DNA of 64,000 nt from Thuidium tamariscinum (GCA_947034885.2 OX344757.2:5952001-6016000), one strand, 5' to 3'. Counted from the first letter of the stretch, positions 1 through 13,130 are shown. Program-made: numbers and translations. Notes: generated by a model not told the origin, from the letters alone.

Positions 1-602
1 AGAATACTCACACAGCAACGCTCTAGACATCTTTGTCTCACAGAACATAAGCATATATTCTTAACAAAGCTCTCAGTCGCCAGAATCGCAGCCCGGGGGA
101 AAATTCTCTGCAAAAAAACGCGTCCATTCTTGGGTTACGGTCCTTCCAAGAATCTCATACGCAAGGCAGGCGGTGAAGCACACGCCGCTGTTGCAATTCT
201 CGGGCCGAAGTCCACTGCAGTCGCCATGGAGAATTGTGGAAATGGCTGTTTGAGATGCAGCACAGATGAATGTGAAGTGACGGATTAGGAAGCCCCAAAC
301 GGCTTTTCAGGAGTCTCAAATCTAATGCCACTCGATTTCGGTTCCACGACGACTGCCTCCCTGCCTGCCGGGCGGCCTGCCGGGCGGCCTCCCGAGCTTT
401 CGTTCGTGCCATGCTGCAGGCTATGTCCAGACAGAGAGATCTCTCGAAGGATCGCTTAACTCTCGGCACCTGGGTGGAGACCTGTAGTTTGGTTTTGTGC
501 TCTCGGAGAGCTCAAAACGCGGGCGACAGTGGCGTCGTCCGCAGTTCATCACTCTCTTGTCAGATTACAACAACACTAGGTTGCGTATGCAGGGGTTCCC
601 GT
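1..602. other. 3' flank of the MYB gene
   Basis: This region lies downstream of the MYB stop codon on the minus strand and probably includes its 3' UTR. Overlapping short frames exist on both strands but none resembles a known protein. At 363-386 a 12-base GC-rich unit (gcctgccgggcg) occurs twice in tandem. I see no confident poly(A) signal or other gene. Confidence 0.5.
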
Positions 603-1970
603 TCAGATGAGATCCAAGAGCGTCGCCAGTCTTTGCAGCTCCTGCGATTGGTGATGGAGATGAAAGTCCCCGGGGAAAATCCCACCGTGGGGGTTTAGAT
701 TTATGGTGGGAGTTGCAGCAGCAGCGAACATGGACTCAGGCGCCGGTTGTGGGTTAAGTTCTGTGTCCATAGCCCAAGAATCTAGCCCTTGAATCTCCGA
801 CTGGACAAATGCCCCAAACACGTCGTTACTCTCTCCGATGTGCTCATTGTTCGGAGAACTCTGCATGATGTACGAGTCCCATTCGTTCAGAAGCTCACTC
901 GGTGAGCTGCTCGGCTTGATGCATTTCCAAAGCTCGGCTTGGGGGAAGGATGGCGCGGTGGTGAGCTTGCGAACAATCTCGTGCTGGGGTTCGGACGGAC
1001 AATCCTTCTCCGCAGTGACCGTGCTCCCCGAATTCGACTGGTCGGAGATCGTGGACTCGGTGTCGACGTCGGATTTGAGGAGCACCAGCTGTGGACCTTC
1101 CTTGCTCTGGAACATCTTCAGCTGCGGTTTCGGACCCTTGGGCTGACGCACTTTCGGGGCAGGCGCCTCGATTTTCGGACTGGGTTTCTTTTTCGGCACA
1201 GAGGAGTTGGAGACATCGTCGCACGAGTCGCCGTCGTCGTTGTCGTCGCCGTCGTCGACTCCTGTGGGGCTATCTTTCGATTCTAACGGTAAGTGCGTCG
1301 TCGGATCCAGGCCCTGGCTGCGCAGCCGCTTCTTCAGACGCGTGTTCCAGTAGTTCTTGATTTCATTGTCCGTGCGGCCTGGTAGCTGCGCCGCGATTCG
1401 TGACCATCTGAGCCAAACCCAAACCCAAACCCTCAAACAACTTAGAAACACACTTGACGCCCAACTCTTACTAGACACAAGCTCTAGATAGTTACATACC
1501 AAAGACACCACGTATTGCAAAGTCCATGAAAGATGAGAAACTTCGGACGGAGAATGTCAATAATTACGGAAATGGTGACACTCACCGGTTGCCCAGAGTC
1601 GCATGAAGGTCAAGGATGAGATTCTCCTCCGCCTCGGTGAAAATCCCGCGCTTGAGGTCTGGTCGCAAGTAGTTCGTCCATCGGAGACGACAGCTCTTCC
1701 CGCAACGCAACAACCCTAGAGAATCGCATCCCCAAACACCCATTCAGCAACACACAAACGCAAACACAACCATTCCTGCCCTCCTCAAGAAAAAATTCTG
1801 CGAAAGACAACCACGAATTTCCTCCCTGACTACTCACCTGCCAGTTTGGGAATCGCTCTCCAACAGCAGATGCCGTTGGTGGTGATGTACGACACCAGCT
1901 TCCCATCTTCTTCGGCCGTCCATGGCCCTCGCTTGAGTCCCACTTTCTCACAGCATGGTTTCCTCCCCAT
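603..1970 (-). CDS. R2R3-MYB transcription factor, MYB20/43/85-like
   Basis: Nuclear DNA-binding regulator. The exons are 1838-1970 (133 nt), 1586-1715 (130 nt) and 603-1407 (805 nt), joined by GT-AG introns of 122 and 178 bp; the protein is 355 aa. Exon lengths of 133 and 130 nt are the classic R2R3-MYB pattern. The start is the ATG giving MGRKPCC, the usual family N-terminus. An in-frame ATG at 2054 would add 28 residues unlike the family. R2 (about 14-64) carries W17, W37 and W57. R3 (about 67-115) has F70 in place of the first Trp, then W89 and W108. NGICCWR (32-38) and GLDP after R3 resemble the MYB20/42/43/85 group, which in seed plants controls secondary wall and phenylpropanoid genes; that role is only inferred here. 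The bHLH-contact signature [DE]Lx2[RK]x3Lx6Lx3R is not present in R3. The C-terminal half has an Asp-rich run, then a Lys/Pro-rich stretch, and is otherwise low complexity. Confidence 0.93.
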
Positions 1971-3620
1971 GCCGGCCAAGCTTCCAGCGCTTCCACCTAC
2001 GTAACACCAACAGATCCCTCGACCAGCCACAACTTCCGTCGCCCCAAAACACAACCCTCCTTCCTCTCTCTACGCGCACTTCAGAAACCTCCGTCTAGAT
2101 GTTGCGTCCACTTCAGCTCCGTTTCTGCGCGCAAGCACTGTAGTTCCCAGCTTTGTAACCTCGAAGTTGACCATTCCGGGCAATTTACAGAAAGGATATC
2201 CTTGGGAACGGGGGGGATGGTACGGTTGGGGTGTACCCGGGGCCGGGTTTTACTGAAGTACACCACCCACCATTTTCAAACCCGAAAGGACGCTTTGGGG
2301 CGGTTGCTTCCGGGGGAGGCTTCAACCTGCACTGAATGACGAACGAGGAGCAGAATCAGGCGCGGATGCCTTCCATTTACCTCTAAATATAACTTTTAAA
2401 CAATATTCTCCTGGTAGGCTGGGTCCCAGTCCAGTTGGACAAATCGGTGGTGAAAGGATTTAAGAAAGGACAGCAGTATCGTCTTCCTCCTTTGCTTCGG
2501 CCAGGTTTATCTTAACGAAATGCAGACCTGGAGGTGCTTGTAGTAATAAAACATTCGATCGTTGGGGAGTTCGCCAATGTTTATTAGGATTGATTCGCCC
2601 ACCCTCATAGAGACACTTGTGAATGTACTGTAGTTGCGATGACTGCGCACGCTAATCCGTAAGATCGAGTAAGAATTTGACACTTAACACCAAAACTGCC
2701 TGAACTCTGGAAACCACTTTCAGCACCTTTTTTTGAAAGCTTACATTTGTACTGCTCGAAGCCTCTCACCAGAGCATTCACTCGCCTTGGCTAGCTCCAC
2801 GGAAACCGCCAATTTGAAAGTTCGCCCAGTCAAACAAGTGTGAACTGATCGACAGGATGATACAATTGCTTCTATTGAATTTCAAAGTAGCAAACTACTG
2901 AGAGTTGACTCACATCGTTCGGTTACTGTCAGAAATCTTGTGATTACAAACGCCACTTCCGCGAAAGAATATTCTTATTAAGTCAGTGCCAGAATTGTAA
3001 ACAGGCTATGGAAAACAGATAGAATTCGGTGAGTTACGACGAAACTGAGCAGCAATAAACCCAATCTAAGACGGCTCTCACGATCACCCTCCAGATTCGC
3101 AAATGTGGGGGCCATTAAGGAGAATGACGACACACTCGAGGGAGAAAAAAAATCCCTGACGACAACTGACTGAGTGACTGGGACGGAGAGATAATTTCGA
3201 GGTGAAATCATTTTTTTCAAACTGAATGAAGGTCAGGCCGGTACAGTTGGAGATGACGAGGCGCGGCAACCCATGCGACTGATTGACTGCAGCTTCGAGG
3301 AAGCGGGGGACATGCATGCCAGGTACAATGAACCGACGCGTTCCGTACGGGGGTACGGAAAGCGTGGTACGTCCGTGTACCATCGGGGACGGCTGGATTT
3401 TTGGCGCCACGCCCCGGGCTGATAAGGTCGTGGGGTGACCAGCACGACTGCTGCTGCTGTCCGAGGGCATCCGGTAGGCCACATTATGTAGACTTTGGCT
3501 TTGGTCTTCTTACGAAGTGTTATTTTTTCATTGTCCTTGCAGAGGCGAAGGGGGCTAAAGGAGGGAAGAAAATCAATGCCACAAAGAAACCCACTTCACG
3601 TGGGTGGAAAATACCGACAA
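1971..3620. other. 5' flank of the MYB gene
   Basis: This is the upstream (minus-strand promoter) side of the MYB gene and has no recognisable coding sequence. On the minus strand a TATATTTA-like box lies near 2385-2400, a weak TATA candidate. Two GTAC-rich patches (about 2216-2265 and 3330-3400) resemble one another and a third at 14955-15070. Frames on the minus strand at 2978-3484 look like shadows of moderately GC-rich non-coding DNA. Confidence 0.35.
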
Positions 3621-3630
3621 TTGAATGTAA

Positions 3631-3971
3631 GCTACGTGCACCCATAATCGACACTAAAATGCAATTGACTGAACTTATAACTAAAAAACATCACTACAAA
3701 AAAGAGGGGTGTTTTTTAAAAAGTCCTATCCTGCAATCAGTGATCTTTTAGGAGATCTGTAGTAAAATTTTACTAGACATGCATGTATTTTGAGTAATAT
3801 TTTACTAAGATTCTCTTAAAAGATCAATAAATGTATAACTACATAGGAATACATTACAAAGACTATACTTCAAGGACCACTTTCTTTTTGTTGTATATAA
3901 ATTCTTTCTATTAGATCTTGTTGGCAAGAGAATGCGGTTCCCAAAACACTGTAGCATGTAGTATTTGAGCA
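3631..3971 (+). repeat. X repeat, copy 1
   Basis: A segment of about 341 bp starting gctacgtgcaccc that recurs as a close direct copy at 4411-4755. It contains an internal imperfect palindrome around gatcttttaggagatc and aaaagatcaataaat, so it may itself be a small foldback element. No coding potential. Confidence 0.85.
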
Positions 3972-4410
3972 GGGTCATTGCAAGAAACACTTGTACTATT
4001 TTGTGTCACATGTTGCATGCTGGTCAGTTTTTTGGCCATAACTTTTGTATTTTAGCTCCAAATGATTCAAGATTTATAGGGAAGGTACTAATAACTATTA
4101 TAAACCTTCCTTGATTTTTTCATAATTTTTCAAAAATAGTTTACTATCCAAAAATAGACCCCGATTGGATGTCACACTTGGCAGTTTAGGGGTTTTTAGT
4201 ACCTGAGCTATACCTTTTTTTGATGATTTTGAGATGAAATTTGGATGAGATGGTCTTCTAGTAGATTTATAGCTCTCCAGGGAAGGATTTTTAAAAAAAG
4301 TTAATTTTGTGAGGTGTGGAGGTCTACAAAGTGAGCTCCCTTCTGGTTGTATTTTGAAACATATAAAATATTATTTTGGTGGGTTTTTTTGTGAATGACC
4401 ATATCCATAA
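3972..4410 (+). mobile_element. A-family TIR element, left part only
   Basis: Begins GGGTCATTGCAAGAAACACT, the shared A/B/C terminus, and matches the first 435 or so bases of the complete A element at 18106-18840. It breaks off at a point inside that element (after gaatgaccat) and runs straight into X copy 2, so the right end is missing. No coding sequence. Confidence 0.8.
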
Positions 4411-4755
4411 GCTACGTGCACCCATTATCGACACTAAAATGCAATTGACTGAACTTATAACTAAAAAACATCACTACAAAAAAAAGGGTGTTTTTTGAAA
4501 AGTCTTAGTGATGTAGTCCTACAATCAATGATCTTTTAATTAGGAGATCTGTAGTAAAACTTTACTAGACATGCATGTGTTTTTAGTAATATTTTACCAA
4601 AATTTTCCTAAAAGATCATTAAATCTGCAACTACATAGGAATACATTACAAAGACTGTACTTCAAGTACCACTTTTTTTTATATATAAATCGTTTCTATT
4701 AGATCTTGTAAGAGAACGTAGTTCCCAAAACACTGTAGCATGTGGTATTTGAGCA
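4411..4755 (+). repeat. X repeat, copy 2
   Basis: Direct copy of 3631-3971 with scattered substitutions and small indels, for example a short insertion before gatcttttaattagg. The two copies bracket a truncated A-family element, which suggests that a tandem or unequal-exchange event captured the transposon fragment. Confidence 0.85.
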
Positions 4756-5568
4756 CTAAATTAACAAGTTACATAATTTCAAAGTATTATGTGAAGGTGC
4801 ACCAAACATCAACTTTAGGCTTTGTTGAGCTCTCATATTTAGAGTGTATACATCTTGTATACATCAATATCTAAGCTTTAGTTTAGTTTTTTCGTCCAAA
4901 TTTAGGGATTATATTGTAGGCAATGATGATTACAAGTTCAAATACCTTTTTTATTAGAAATTTGTATTCCCACTTAAACTAGGGTAGATATTGGCCTTAG
5001 CATACCTAGATAATATAGCCATTGGAATTAGGGTTTGGGATTTTGACCATGATTTATCATTTGTGGAAGAATGCCATTACATTTCATCATATAATCTTCA
5101 ATCATGATTGGTACTATATAAGGGCAATAAAAAGCAAATACTTTAAAAAGGTAAAAACTTTAATTCCAAAACTCTTCAAATTTATTTCATTTAAACTTTC
5201 ATTACCATTCTCAACTTCATCATGAATGAGTTGAGAAGATCTTTTGTCTTCATATAATGAAAGGCAATGCCCTACTTCAATTCTTGCCAAAGAGACAATA
5301 CTAATTAATAATTTCAATTTGAAACTGATTATGTTTTTCCAATAGAGGATTTTAGCAATTTTGTTGATGTTAATTTGAGTTTGAAGAAAATTAGACTTTG
5401 AAGAAAATTAGACTATGAGAAAATGATCCAATAGATTTTGAAGTTGAGTGGATTGAACCAATCCATTTCTATACAAGGAAAAAATGAATTAAGAGAGCTT
5501 CAAAATTTTCTTACCAAACACTTGGAGAACATTCAAATACAGAAATGGTATTTTGGGGGGGCAAAATA
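4756..5568. other. AT-rich intergenic DNA
   Basis: AT-rich sequence without a recognisable gene or repeat boundary. Short open frames near 5022-5317 on both strands have no family resemblance and look accidental. Confidence 0.4.
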
Positions 5569-5925
5569 GCATAAGAGGATTTTCAGCTATTGTACAAGAC
5601 TGCGAGTTCCCAAACTCTGGGAACACATTGGGAATGCTGGGAACGTGATGCTGATGTGGTCGAGCGACTGCCACGTCAGAAAATAATATTTTTTATTAAT
5701 TGTAATTAAAAATTAAAAATTTTAAAAAAAAAATTTTGAAAAAAAAAAATTTTAATCATTTTATTTCTCTTTAATACATTCTGAAGTTTTTTGAAAAAAG
5801 AATTTTAATTTTTTTTTCTCAAAATTCAAAAATTCAGACCAACAGGGGGCTGGTCTGCAGTGGGAACAATTTCGGGGAACACCCCTGAAACAGTCTCCTG
5901 GGGGCCCAAAAATCCTCTTATGTGC
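5569..5925. mobile_element. G-family foldback element G1
   Basis: Bounded by inverted ends gcataagaggatttt and aaaatcctcttatgtgc. Inside, GC-richer subterminal blocks with repeated gggaaca motifs flank a poly-A/T core. Related copies sit at 11400-11508 (right half), 35759-36056 and 38267-38547. Non-coding, MITE-like. The target duplication is not clear. Confidence 0.7.
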
Positions 5926-6528
5926 CAAATTATACCACAAAAATAATTTAGCAAAAATTAGTGACAAATAATTAAATTTTTTACCAAAAGACTTTAAAAT
6001 AGAAGAGAATCTTGGATGAAATCTCTAAATGGTGGATGAAAGCAAAATTTTAGACATGTGACATGTCCAAATAATACATGTAATATTTTCTATCTAACAT
6101 ATTCATGCATGTCAATTATATTGAAGAAAAAAATATTGGTCATAGCTTGAAGCAAATGGCATTTTGGTTGATAATGAGGATGTTGTGCCTTTAATTCATA
6201 TTTGTCTCAAAAATATGGTTGCCCAATCAACAATGAAGTTTGCAATGTAGTTCATGTAGTGAAATATATTTACAAATGTATTTACAAAGGGTACAATTAC
6301 ACAACTATATGCTTTGGTTGTGAACCTAATGAGGTAGACTAATACTTGTATACTTATTATCTTAGTGACCCTAAACCTAGTTGGCAACTTTTATAATGGA
6401 TGTGCATAAATAATACCCTAATGTGATATGACTTGCTTTACAATTGCCAAAGATGAATAGAATGGTATTCAATCATGAAGGCAATGCTCTAAAAGTTCTT
6501 CAAAGAATAGGGCATAAGACTACTAAAT
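5926..6528. other. AT-rich intergenic DNA
   Basis: No gene, RNA gene or clear repeat boundary seen. Confidence 0.4.
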
Positions 6529-6745
6529 TACTACAAGAAACCCTTGTTTTTAGTAATGGATTTTAGGTGACACTTAATGTAGCAACCTATATTTTTATGT
6601 TAACAATAATGTCCGCCATAGCATAAAGATGTTATGGTGGACATCAAGATATTATGGTAGGCATTATTGTTGATATAAAAACATTGGATGTTATATCAAG
6701 TGTCACCTAAAATCTATTATCTAAAACACATGTTTTGAATTAAGT
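6529..6745. mobile_element. H-family foldback element H1
   Basis: Arms around ggattttaggtgacactt (about 6561-6579) and its complement aagtgtcacctaaaatc (about 6698-6714) surround a core that also pairs (tatggtgg and related). Related to the arms of H2 at 38148-38612. The left edge begins actacaagaaaccc, reminiscent of CACTA ends, but the right edge is too decayed to confirm this. Confidence 0.55.
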
Positions 6746-8049
6746 GTATTAAATCTTTAAATGTATTAACCTATTTTTTTGCAAGATGTGTTAGAGATGC
6801 TAATGCTCAACAATATAAGTATTTGGAGTATTTTCAATGTTATATATAGAAAAAAACTACAAAAGAACGAACTCCTAAGGGTGCACTTATATGACAATTT
6901 GGTAGGCAAACCAAGCACTAAAGTCCAAAATTTGAGTAGAATAATAAGGATGTAAGTGCTTAGCATGCCACCCGAGGGAAGATAATCAATCAATGCATGA
7001 GTAGAATTCAGTGTCACTTAAGAATATTTGATGACTCTATCAATATTCCCATCTTTTGACTTCTAATAAATGTGATTGAAATCATGATGATCTCATGAAC
7101 ATGTACTAAAATCAAGTGCAAAACAACATGTTTATCAAGAAGTCATATCATCAATGATTGAATATAGTAGAAGGACATTTTTTTGATAGACTAATCTTGA
7201 TGAATAAGATAAACGTATTTGTATAATGTGTAATGTAATTTTTAAGAAACTTTAGAACAAAGGAAAAAATAATGATAATTATAGTGTCATTTGATATTGT
7301 CGCAATTTTCATTGATGGCGGACAAACAAACCATTCAACTTCTAAACATCCAATTTAAATCCACAATGAAAAATTCAATATGATAAAATCTTAAATCTTG
7401 CAAATCTTCTACATGAGGCATCATTGATCATTTGAAATGAAGTCTCTAAGCAACACAATCATTGTTTAGAGGCAATCAATTGTACATTGTATAATCTTTG
7501 AAACAATTATAGGATTTTCAAAGGGATGAATTTAGTTTTTGAAGGTGACTTTTGTCAAATTCTATTAGTTATTGTCAAAGGCTCAAGAGTACAAATAGTA
7601 GCTATTTTACTATGAAGATTGATATTGTAGCCATAAATTGGGCATATTAAGGTTACAACATGCATAAAAAATCAAAATTTTGTAAACTATGTCTAAAATA
7701 TGACTCCATAACAATATTTTGATTTTTAAGTTCCAATTCCAAAATTTTGAATTTTATACATGTTTGAGGTTTAAACTCATTGTAACCATTTCTAAGCAAA
7801 GAATAAAAAGATTTTAAAATAATCATTTTTGGACATTTGATCGTAAGATCTTACATTTAAGTAGTATAAAAATGTGTACAATAAATTTTACAAATTTTGA
7901 CTACAAAAATCTCAATATATTTACATTTTGACTTCTTAAATTCTTTGATTATGTTATCTCCAAAAATGGTCAAAAATTGCCATTTCTAGTACCAATACCA
8001 AATTTTTTCTTAAAATCATTTTTTGAGATTTGTAACCCCACCCCCACCC
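6746..8049. other. AT-rich intergenic DNA
   Basis: No recognisable gene. The stretch at 7660-8030 has diffuse similarity to the interior of P-family elements (aaaatggtc, gccatttctagtacc) and may be a very old remnant. Confidence 0.3.
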
Positions 8050-9620
8050 CTGGGGTAACCCCCGAGGAGATTACTCATGATTTTTAGAAAACTATGTAAG
8101 TTCAAAGATAGGGTCCATTCAATTCAAAGGGGATAAATTTTATATAATATGTAGGGCTACTATAGGGTTTTTGAAATTCCACTTATCCTATTATTTATAA
8201 ATTAGACTAAGTAAAAACACCATTTAATAGGAATTTTTATTAATAAATTAGCCCTTACAAATAGGGTCTATACAAATTTTTGTACTATAATGAGTATAAA
8301 TGTTGAATTTTTTTTAAATGAATGATAAAACCTACATAATCTAGTATGTACATACAAATTTTTCCATGAGTATACCAACTATATGACAACATGTAAGAAT
8401 CTACTATTCCAAGACAAAAGAGTTGAGCTATAAATTTATTGTACCATGGGGATTTGTATTCATACAAAGTACCTATTAAGAAATTGTTGTAGAGTTTAGG
8501 TATCGTCACTTCCATGTGGCTAGGATTGCTAACGAATGTTTCACTTGTCGTCTCACACCATTGATGTATTTTTGTGCAAGGTGGTTTGTTGTGATTTTTC
8601 CAACTTTCTTTTGCAGTTTTAGAATTTAAGTTGCAAGGTGATTACTTAGAATTGTTGATCTATAAATTGGAGCCTTGGAAGAGCTATTTTTGATGGAGCT
8701 ACTTATCTACAACAACTGTTGATCTATAGATTCGAACTTTGGAGGTGCTATTTTTGGTGGGCTGCTTATCTACAACGTTTGCTAATCTATGAATTAGAGC
8801 CCTTGGAGGTGCTATTTTTGATAGACCTATTTATCTACAATAACTTTTGATCTACAAAAGTTGTTGATCTACAACAATTGCATAGAATCTTTTCCATATT
8901 TTGACACTATAAACTTTAGATTTGCCTCAACTACTTATACATGTGCTTGTAAATGTTTAGAATCATCTTCTTTTTACTAGTGTTTTAAAAACATTCTTTT
9001 ATTTTTTGATTTTAAACTCAAAACCATTACAAATGCATATTCATAGATAAAAGATGTGGTCTCTATATTATAGTAGAGGTCATATTCTTGTATTAATCTA
9101 AATTACTTTTAGAGTGTCAATTTCTCATGTTCATATTATATTGCTAGTATTGGTGTTTTTCTCAGTTTTAGCATCATAACTATGTTTAATGTTTCATGAT
9201 GTTATTTGTTATTCACCATATCAAGTTGTTTAGAAAACATGGCATTAAAATTTTTGAAATATATGAAACTAATGTTGCATTTCACATTTTGATTTGTCAT
9301 TTGAAATTGTACTACAATACAAGTAGGGCATATATTAAAAAAAAAGTATATATGTAAGACACTAGTTTTATAGTATGTATTGTATATAGGTATGAAAAAA
9401 TTAGAGATGTAAATTTTGTATATAAGATAGCCTAAGTATAGAAACCATATGACTAAATTTATAAATAATCATAAGATATTAAAAATATGCCCTAAGTATC
9501 TTTATATGTAAAAATATGATCATCTAATTACTAAAATGAAGGTAAATAGACCCATGTCAAATACCCTTTGAACTCAAGTGTATACTTAAAATTACAAGGA
9601 ATGATCTGTTTGGTTGTAAC
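8050..9620 (+). mobile_element. R-family element R1 (about 1.57 kb)
   Basis: Left end ggggtaacccccgaggagat and a decayed right end near tgatctgtttggttgtaacc. Interior and both ends match the interrupted copy at 38613-42135, whose right end keeps tgatctccccgaggg, the complement of this copy's left end. A non-coding TIR element is the best reading. It also holds the local tandem repeat at 8651-8880. Confidence 0.6.
8651..8880 (+). repeat. Tandem repeat, about 3 units
   Basis: Three diverged units of roughly 70-75 bp, each with a ttgatctataaatt-like start, a ttggaggtgctatttttg core and a cttatctacaac end. It lies within R1 and is non-coding. Confidence 0.75.
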
Positions 9621-10080
9621 CATAGGATCTTATGGTAAATTGGTTTGAGAACGTGAGAAAAATATTTAAGAATTTCTACCATGTATATTGCAAGATATTA
9701 GTGTTTGAATGCTCAATTTTTTTTAAATTCCTTGTTAAAAACAAGGTAGTTGCTCTTCAATAGGTGAAGAGAACAATTTTATGAAAAACAGTTCAATATA
9801 GTTGTGCCTCTTTGGATTCATTGTTGAGGCCATGTATGGTACTTGCCTACAAGATTTCAAATTGTTCAAAATTGTACAATATGTAGGAAAAAAATTCTAC
9901 ATAACTTATTCACCAAAAATGAATAAAAGATTTCTATGTAGAAAAAATATAATCTATGAAAATTTCAAATTTTATTTTTGGTGCTTGATCTTCCCTATTT
10001 TGAGCTTATGAAGGGCATAACTTTTACTCTTGGGCATCAATTGGGAAAAAATCATTTTCTCACAAAGCTATTTAATTTTT
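9616..10080 (+). mobile_element. Diverged P-family remnant
   Basis: Shares word order with the P2 element at 47304-48247: ggatcttatggtaa, then a mucosa of AT-rich words leading to ccatgtatattgcaagat and attgtacaatatgtagg. Ends are not preserved and divergence is high. Frames at 9802-10346 cross this remnant and are not considered genes. Confidence 0.45.
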
Positions 10081-11399
10081 TCTATCTCCAAAAAACAATT
10101 CAAAAAATCATAACAAAAATTGAACCTATAGGTACCTATTTGTTATCTAATTTGTCCTTTGAACAAACAATGGTCTTTTTAAGGGTCAAAGAACAATCAT
10201 CTTATCAATTGAAAATGAGGCTGTCTACAATATCAACAAAGATGTTCTTCCAAAATATTCTCAAAGGTGTCACCAACATTCTTAAGTGTAGATGTTGCAA
10301 TCCTAATGGAAGTCCATATATCATACAAAATACATCAATTCCTTGAAGTTGTTTGAATTGTCACCATCAAAGTTGCAACTTAACCCTTGATCGCACAAGA
10401 GCTTCAAATCTAGCCTCTCCAATTTGAAAGGTTCTTTTGTATTGACTCTTAAAATCTTTTCAATAGTATAGTCAAATCATTCATCCATTTCTCCATTGCT
10501 CTAAGGTTGTCTTTACTACCTATCAATACAGTTAGTTTTGTCAATGTTGGTTTTAATGATAGTTTGATTGGAATGAGAGTAGTAGGGTTTGGATTTTGGT
10601 AAACATGAGTTGGGCACTCAAGGTTTAAAGGTTGATGGGTGATTACAAGAAACACATGTACATTTCTTGTATTTTTTATTGTCAGCATTTTAGTACTTTT
10701 TGTACTACATGTTGCATTTAGTACTATTTGGGGCATTGTAGAACATGAAATGGCTAGAAGGTCAATTGGATTTCAAATCTATTGTTTTGACAACTTGGAA
10801 TAGTGATCATTACAAGGCTAGGATAGATGGCATAACTTAATTTGAAATAGAAAATAGTTTACATTGATAGATTGGAGGCTCTATAGGCCCACAAGCAATA
10901 GAATCAATTCTTTTTTTGAACCTCAAAATACAATTTTGATCCATAGGCTACAAAATTTGCTAGAAAATGAGACTTCTACAATTTTATATTCAAAAATAAT
11001 AAAATTCATTTGAATATTTAATTTTAAAAGTGGCCATCGCTACCAAGAAAGAGCAAAGAAAGAAGACTAAAGCTTGAACTAAAAAAACAAGTTTAATTCA
11101 ACATAAAGTCTACTTAAAAATAACGCACTTTAGGCCAATGCAAAATACACTTTGAACATGTTTTTGGAAATCTCTCTACTATGAAGGTGCATTTTTATTG
11201 GAAGAGCTAGCAAACCAAATTTGACAATGTAATTCTTCAAAAAAGCTACTTGATTTTTGCACTGTGAAGTCGAATCCTACATATTCTCGACCCTGACACG
11301 TTATTTATTTATTTATTTATTTTTCAAAAAAAGAAGTTTTTTTGAACTTATTTTCATATTTCAGGATCCAATTTTTAAAAAATTTATTGTTATTATTAT
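10081..11399. other. AT-rich intergenic DNA with an A-family end
   Basis: Mostly featureless. At 10637 a GGGTGATTACAAGAAACACA terminus begins, followed by about 100 bp of A-like sequence (ttttagtac, acatgttgcat), so this is a decayed A-family left end. Open frames at 9978-10346 and 10449-10736 match nothing I recognise. Confidence 0.4.
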
Positions 11400-11508
11400 T
11401 ATTATTAATTTTTTTATTAAAGTCGGCCTGATAGTGGCCAGCAGCATTGGGAACCATTTCGGGAACAAACCCAAAACGGCCTTGTAATGCCCTCAAATTT
11501 CTTCTAAT
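11400..11508. mobile_element. G-family element, right half
   Basis: Contains gggaaccatttcgggaacaa and ends ctcaaatttcttctaatg, matching the right half of G1 and G4. The left boundary is obscured by simple repeats (tta)n and (ttat)n at 11302-11405. Confidence 0.5.
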
Positions 11509-12420
11509 GATGAGAAACTACCTTCAAATATTTTTTCAAGGTTCCAGGAAACTCTTTTGGGGCTCTTTTCCAAAACTATTCCTTGTATAATCAACTAGCC
11601 ATTATTGGCTTGATTTTTTTAATTTAAAAAAAACATTGAAAATATAAAAGGAATAAAAAATGAATTAAAAGTTGTTGTTTTTCATAGAAAAATATCTTTA
11701 AAACATTTAATAATTAATTTTTTAAATTATTAATTAATATTATTTGAGGTGGTAGTGTCTCGGATACATCAAATTGTTTATGTAGTAGAGTTTTTTTTCC
11801 TTCTTGATACATTCCTACAATTTGGAAACCTATAGTCTTCTAAAGGCCTTGGAAAACATCCAATGGTTCATTCTAAGACAAGTTTGAAGAATTATACTAC
11901 AACCAACAATAGTAGAAGTACCTTTCAAATTCACTAAACAACAATTTCTTATGAAATTTAATATAATTATGATGATCAACAAATTTCAAATTGAATCTAT
12001 TAAAAATGTAGGTGTAAATTTGTGAATTTGTGAACGTTAGTGTTCTTCCATGGTTGATTGTATGTAGCATTTTCTTGGATAACATCCATTCATTTGCTGA
12101 AAGTTATTTTTCTAAATTTGTAGCTAAAACAATGAATATTGTATATTTTGAAGTTTTAATATAAATTCTAGTAGTGAAAATCATTTTTCAAGGTTCCTTT
12201 GTTCCATAACATTGATCCACCCTTCTACTAATGTTAATTTACCATGACCTCTATTTACTGAACATTTAAGCATGCATCTTCATAGTAATATTTTTTTTAT
12301 TAAACTATTGAAAAATTAATAAAAAAATAAAATGAAAACAAAGTATAACAAAAAGTTATGCCAATGGCATAGGGCTACACAAATCCTTCCTTGGAACTGT
12401 AGGAATAAATATAATATAAA
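11509..12420. other. AT-rich intergenic DNA
   Basis: No gene or clear repeat boundary seen. Confidence 0.4.
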
Positions 12421-13130
12421 CCTTTAGTTCCTTGACTATGTTTTTACCAAAAACACTCTAAAATTGTCATTTCTAGTGTAAGTACCAAATTTTGGAATTT
12501 TTTGGATACAAATGTTATTATAGGATATTGTAATTTGTTTGTTTTAGAAGATATGGAAAAATTTCAAAAATTTCCACTACCTAGATTGCATGATATGATC
12601 TCTTAAGTTTACTAAAAAATAATTGGGCATTGCATAAAATTGGGCAATTGTACTTCACAAGTTCATGTTTGTACAAAAAAATGTCCAAAAGGGTGGTACC
12701 TCTTAGGATCCATTATTTGAGTCAAATTGGCTACATGTAAGAAGAATTTAGATCATTTGGAATTATACAACATGTAACAAAAAATAGTAAGTAGAAAGAA
12801 ATAGATAATGATTCTAAATCTTAGATTGATCAAATTTTATTTATGGAATTGAAAAATGACATTCCCAATGTTTTCAATGTCAATGTTGTAATAAATAATC
12901 TACATCCTGTGATTTTATTATTTTTCAAAAAATATTGAAAATTGAATAAAACAAAGGACTTCAAAGTTTATTTTAGAGAAGGGAATCCATAAGTGCTTGC
13001 AAACAAAAACTCTTCATAACTTTTGACTCATTTGAATGATTAAAAGCTCTTAAAACTTATATATAAATTAAAAAAACAAACTTCAAGTTTTTATTTTTGA
13101 AAAAAGTGATTTTTAAATTTGCCTCATTTA
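12421..13130 (+). mobile_element. Diverged P-family remnant P7
   Basis: Collinear with P2 (47304-48247). It starts with cctttagttccttgactatg, then shares gtcatttctag, tttccactacctagattgca, acttcacaagttcatg, ggaattatacaacatgt and tggaattgaaaa. The left CCCC end is eroded and the right end is missing or unrecognisable. Confidence 0.6.

Noticed and set aside
838-1360. Plus-strand and other-frame ORFs opposite the MYB exon 3
   Set aside because: Shadows of the GC-richer MYB coding strand.
1971-2054. In-frame upstream ATG of the MYB gene
   Set aside because: MGRKPCC is the conserved start of the family; the extension is not.
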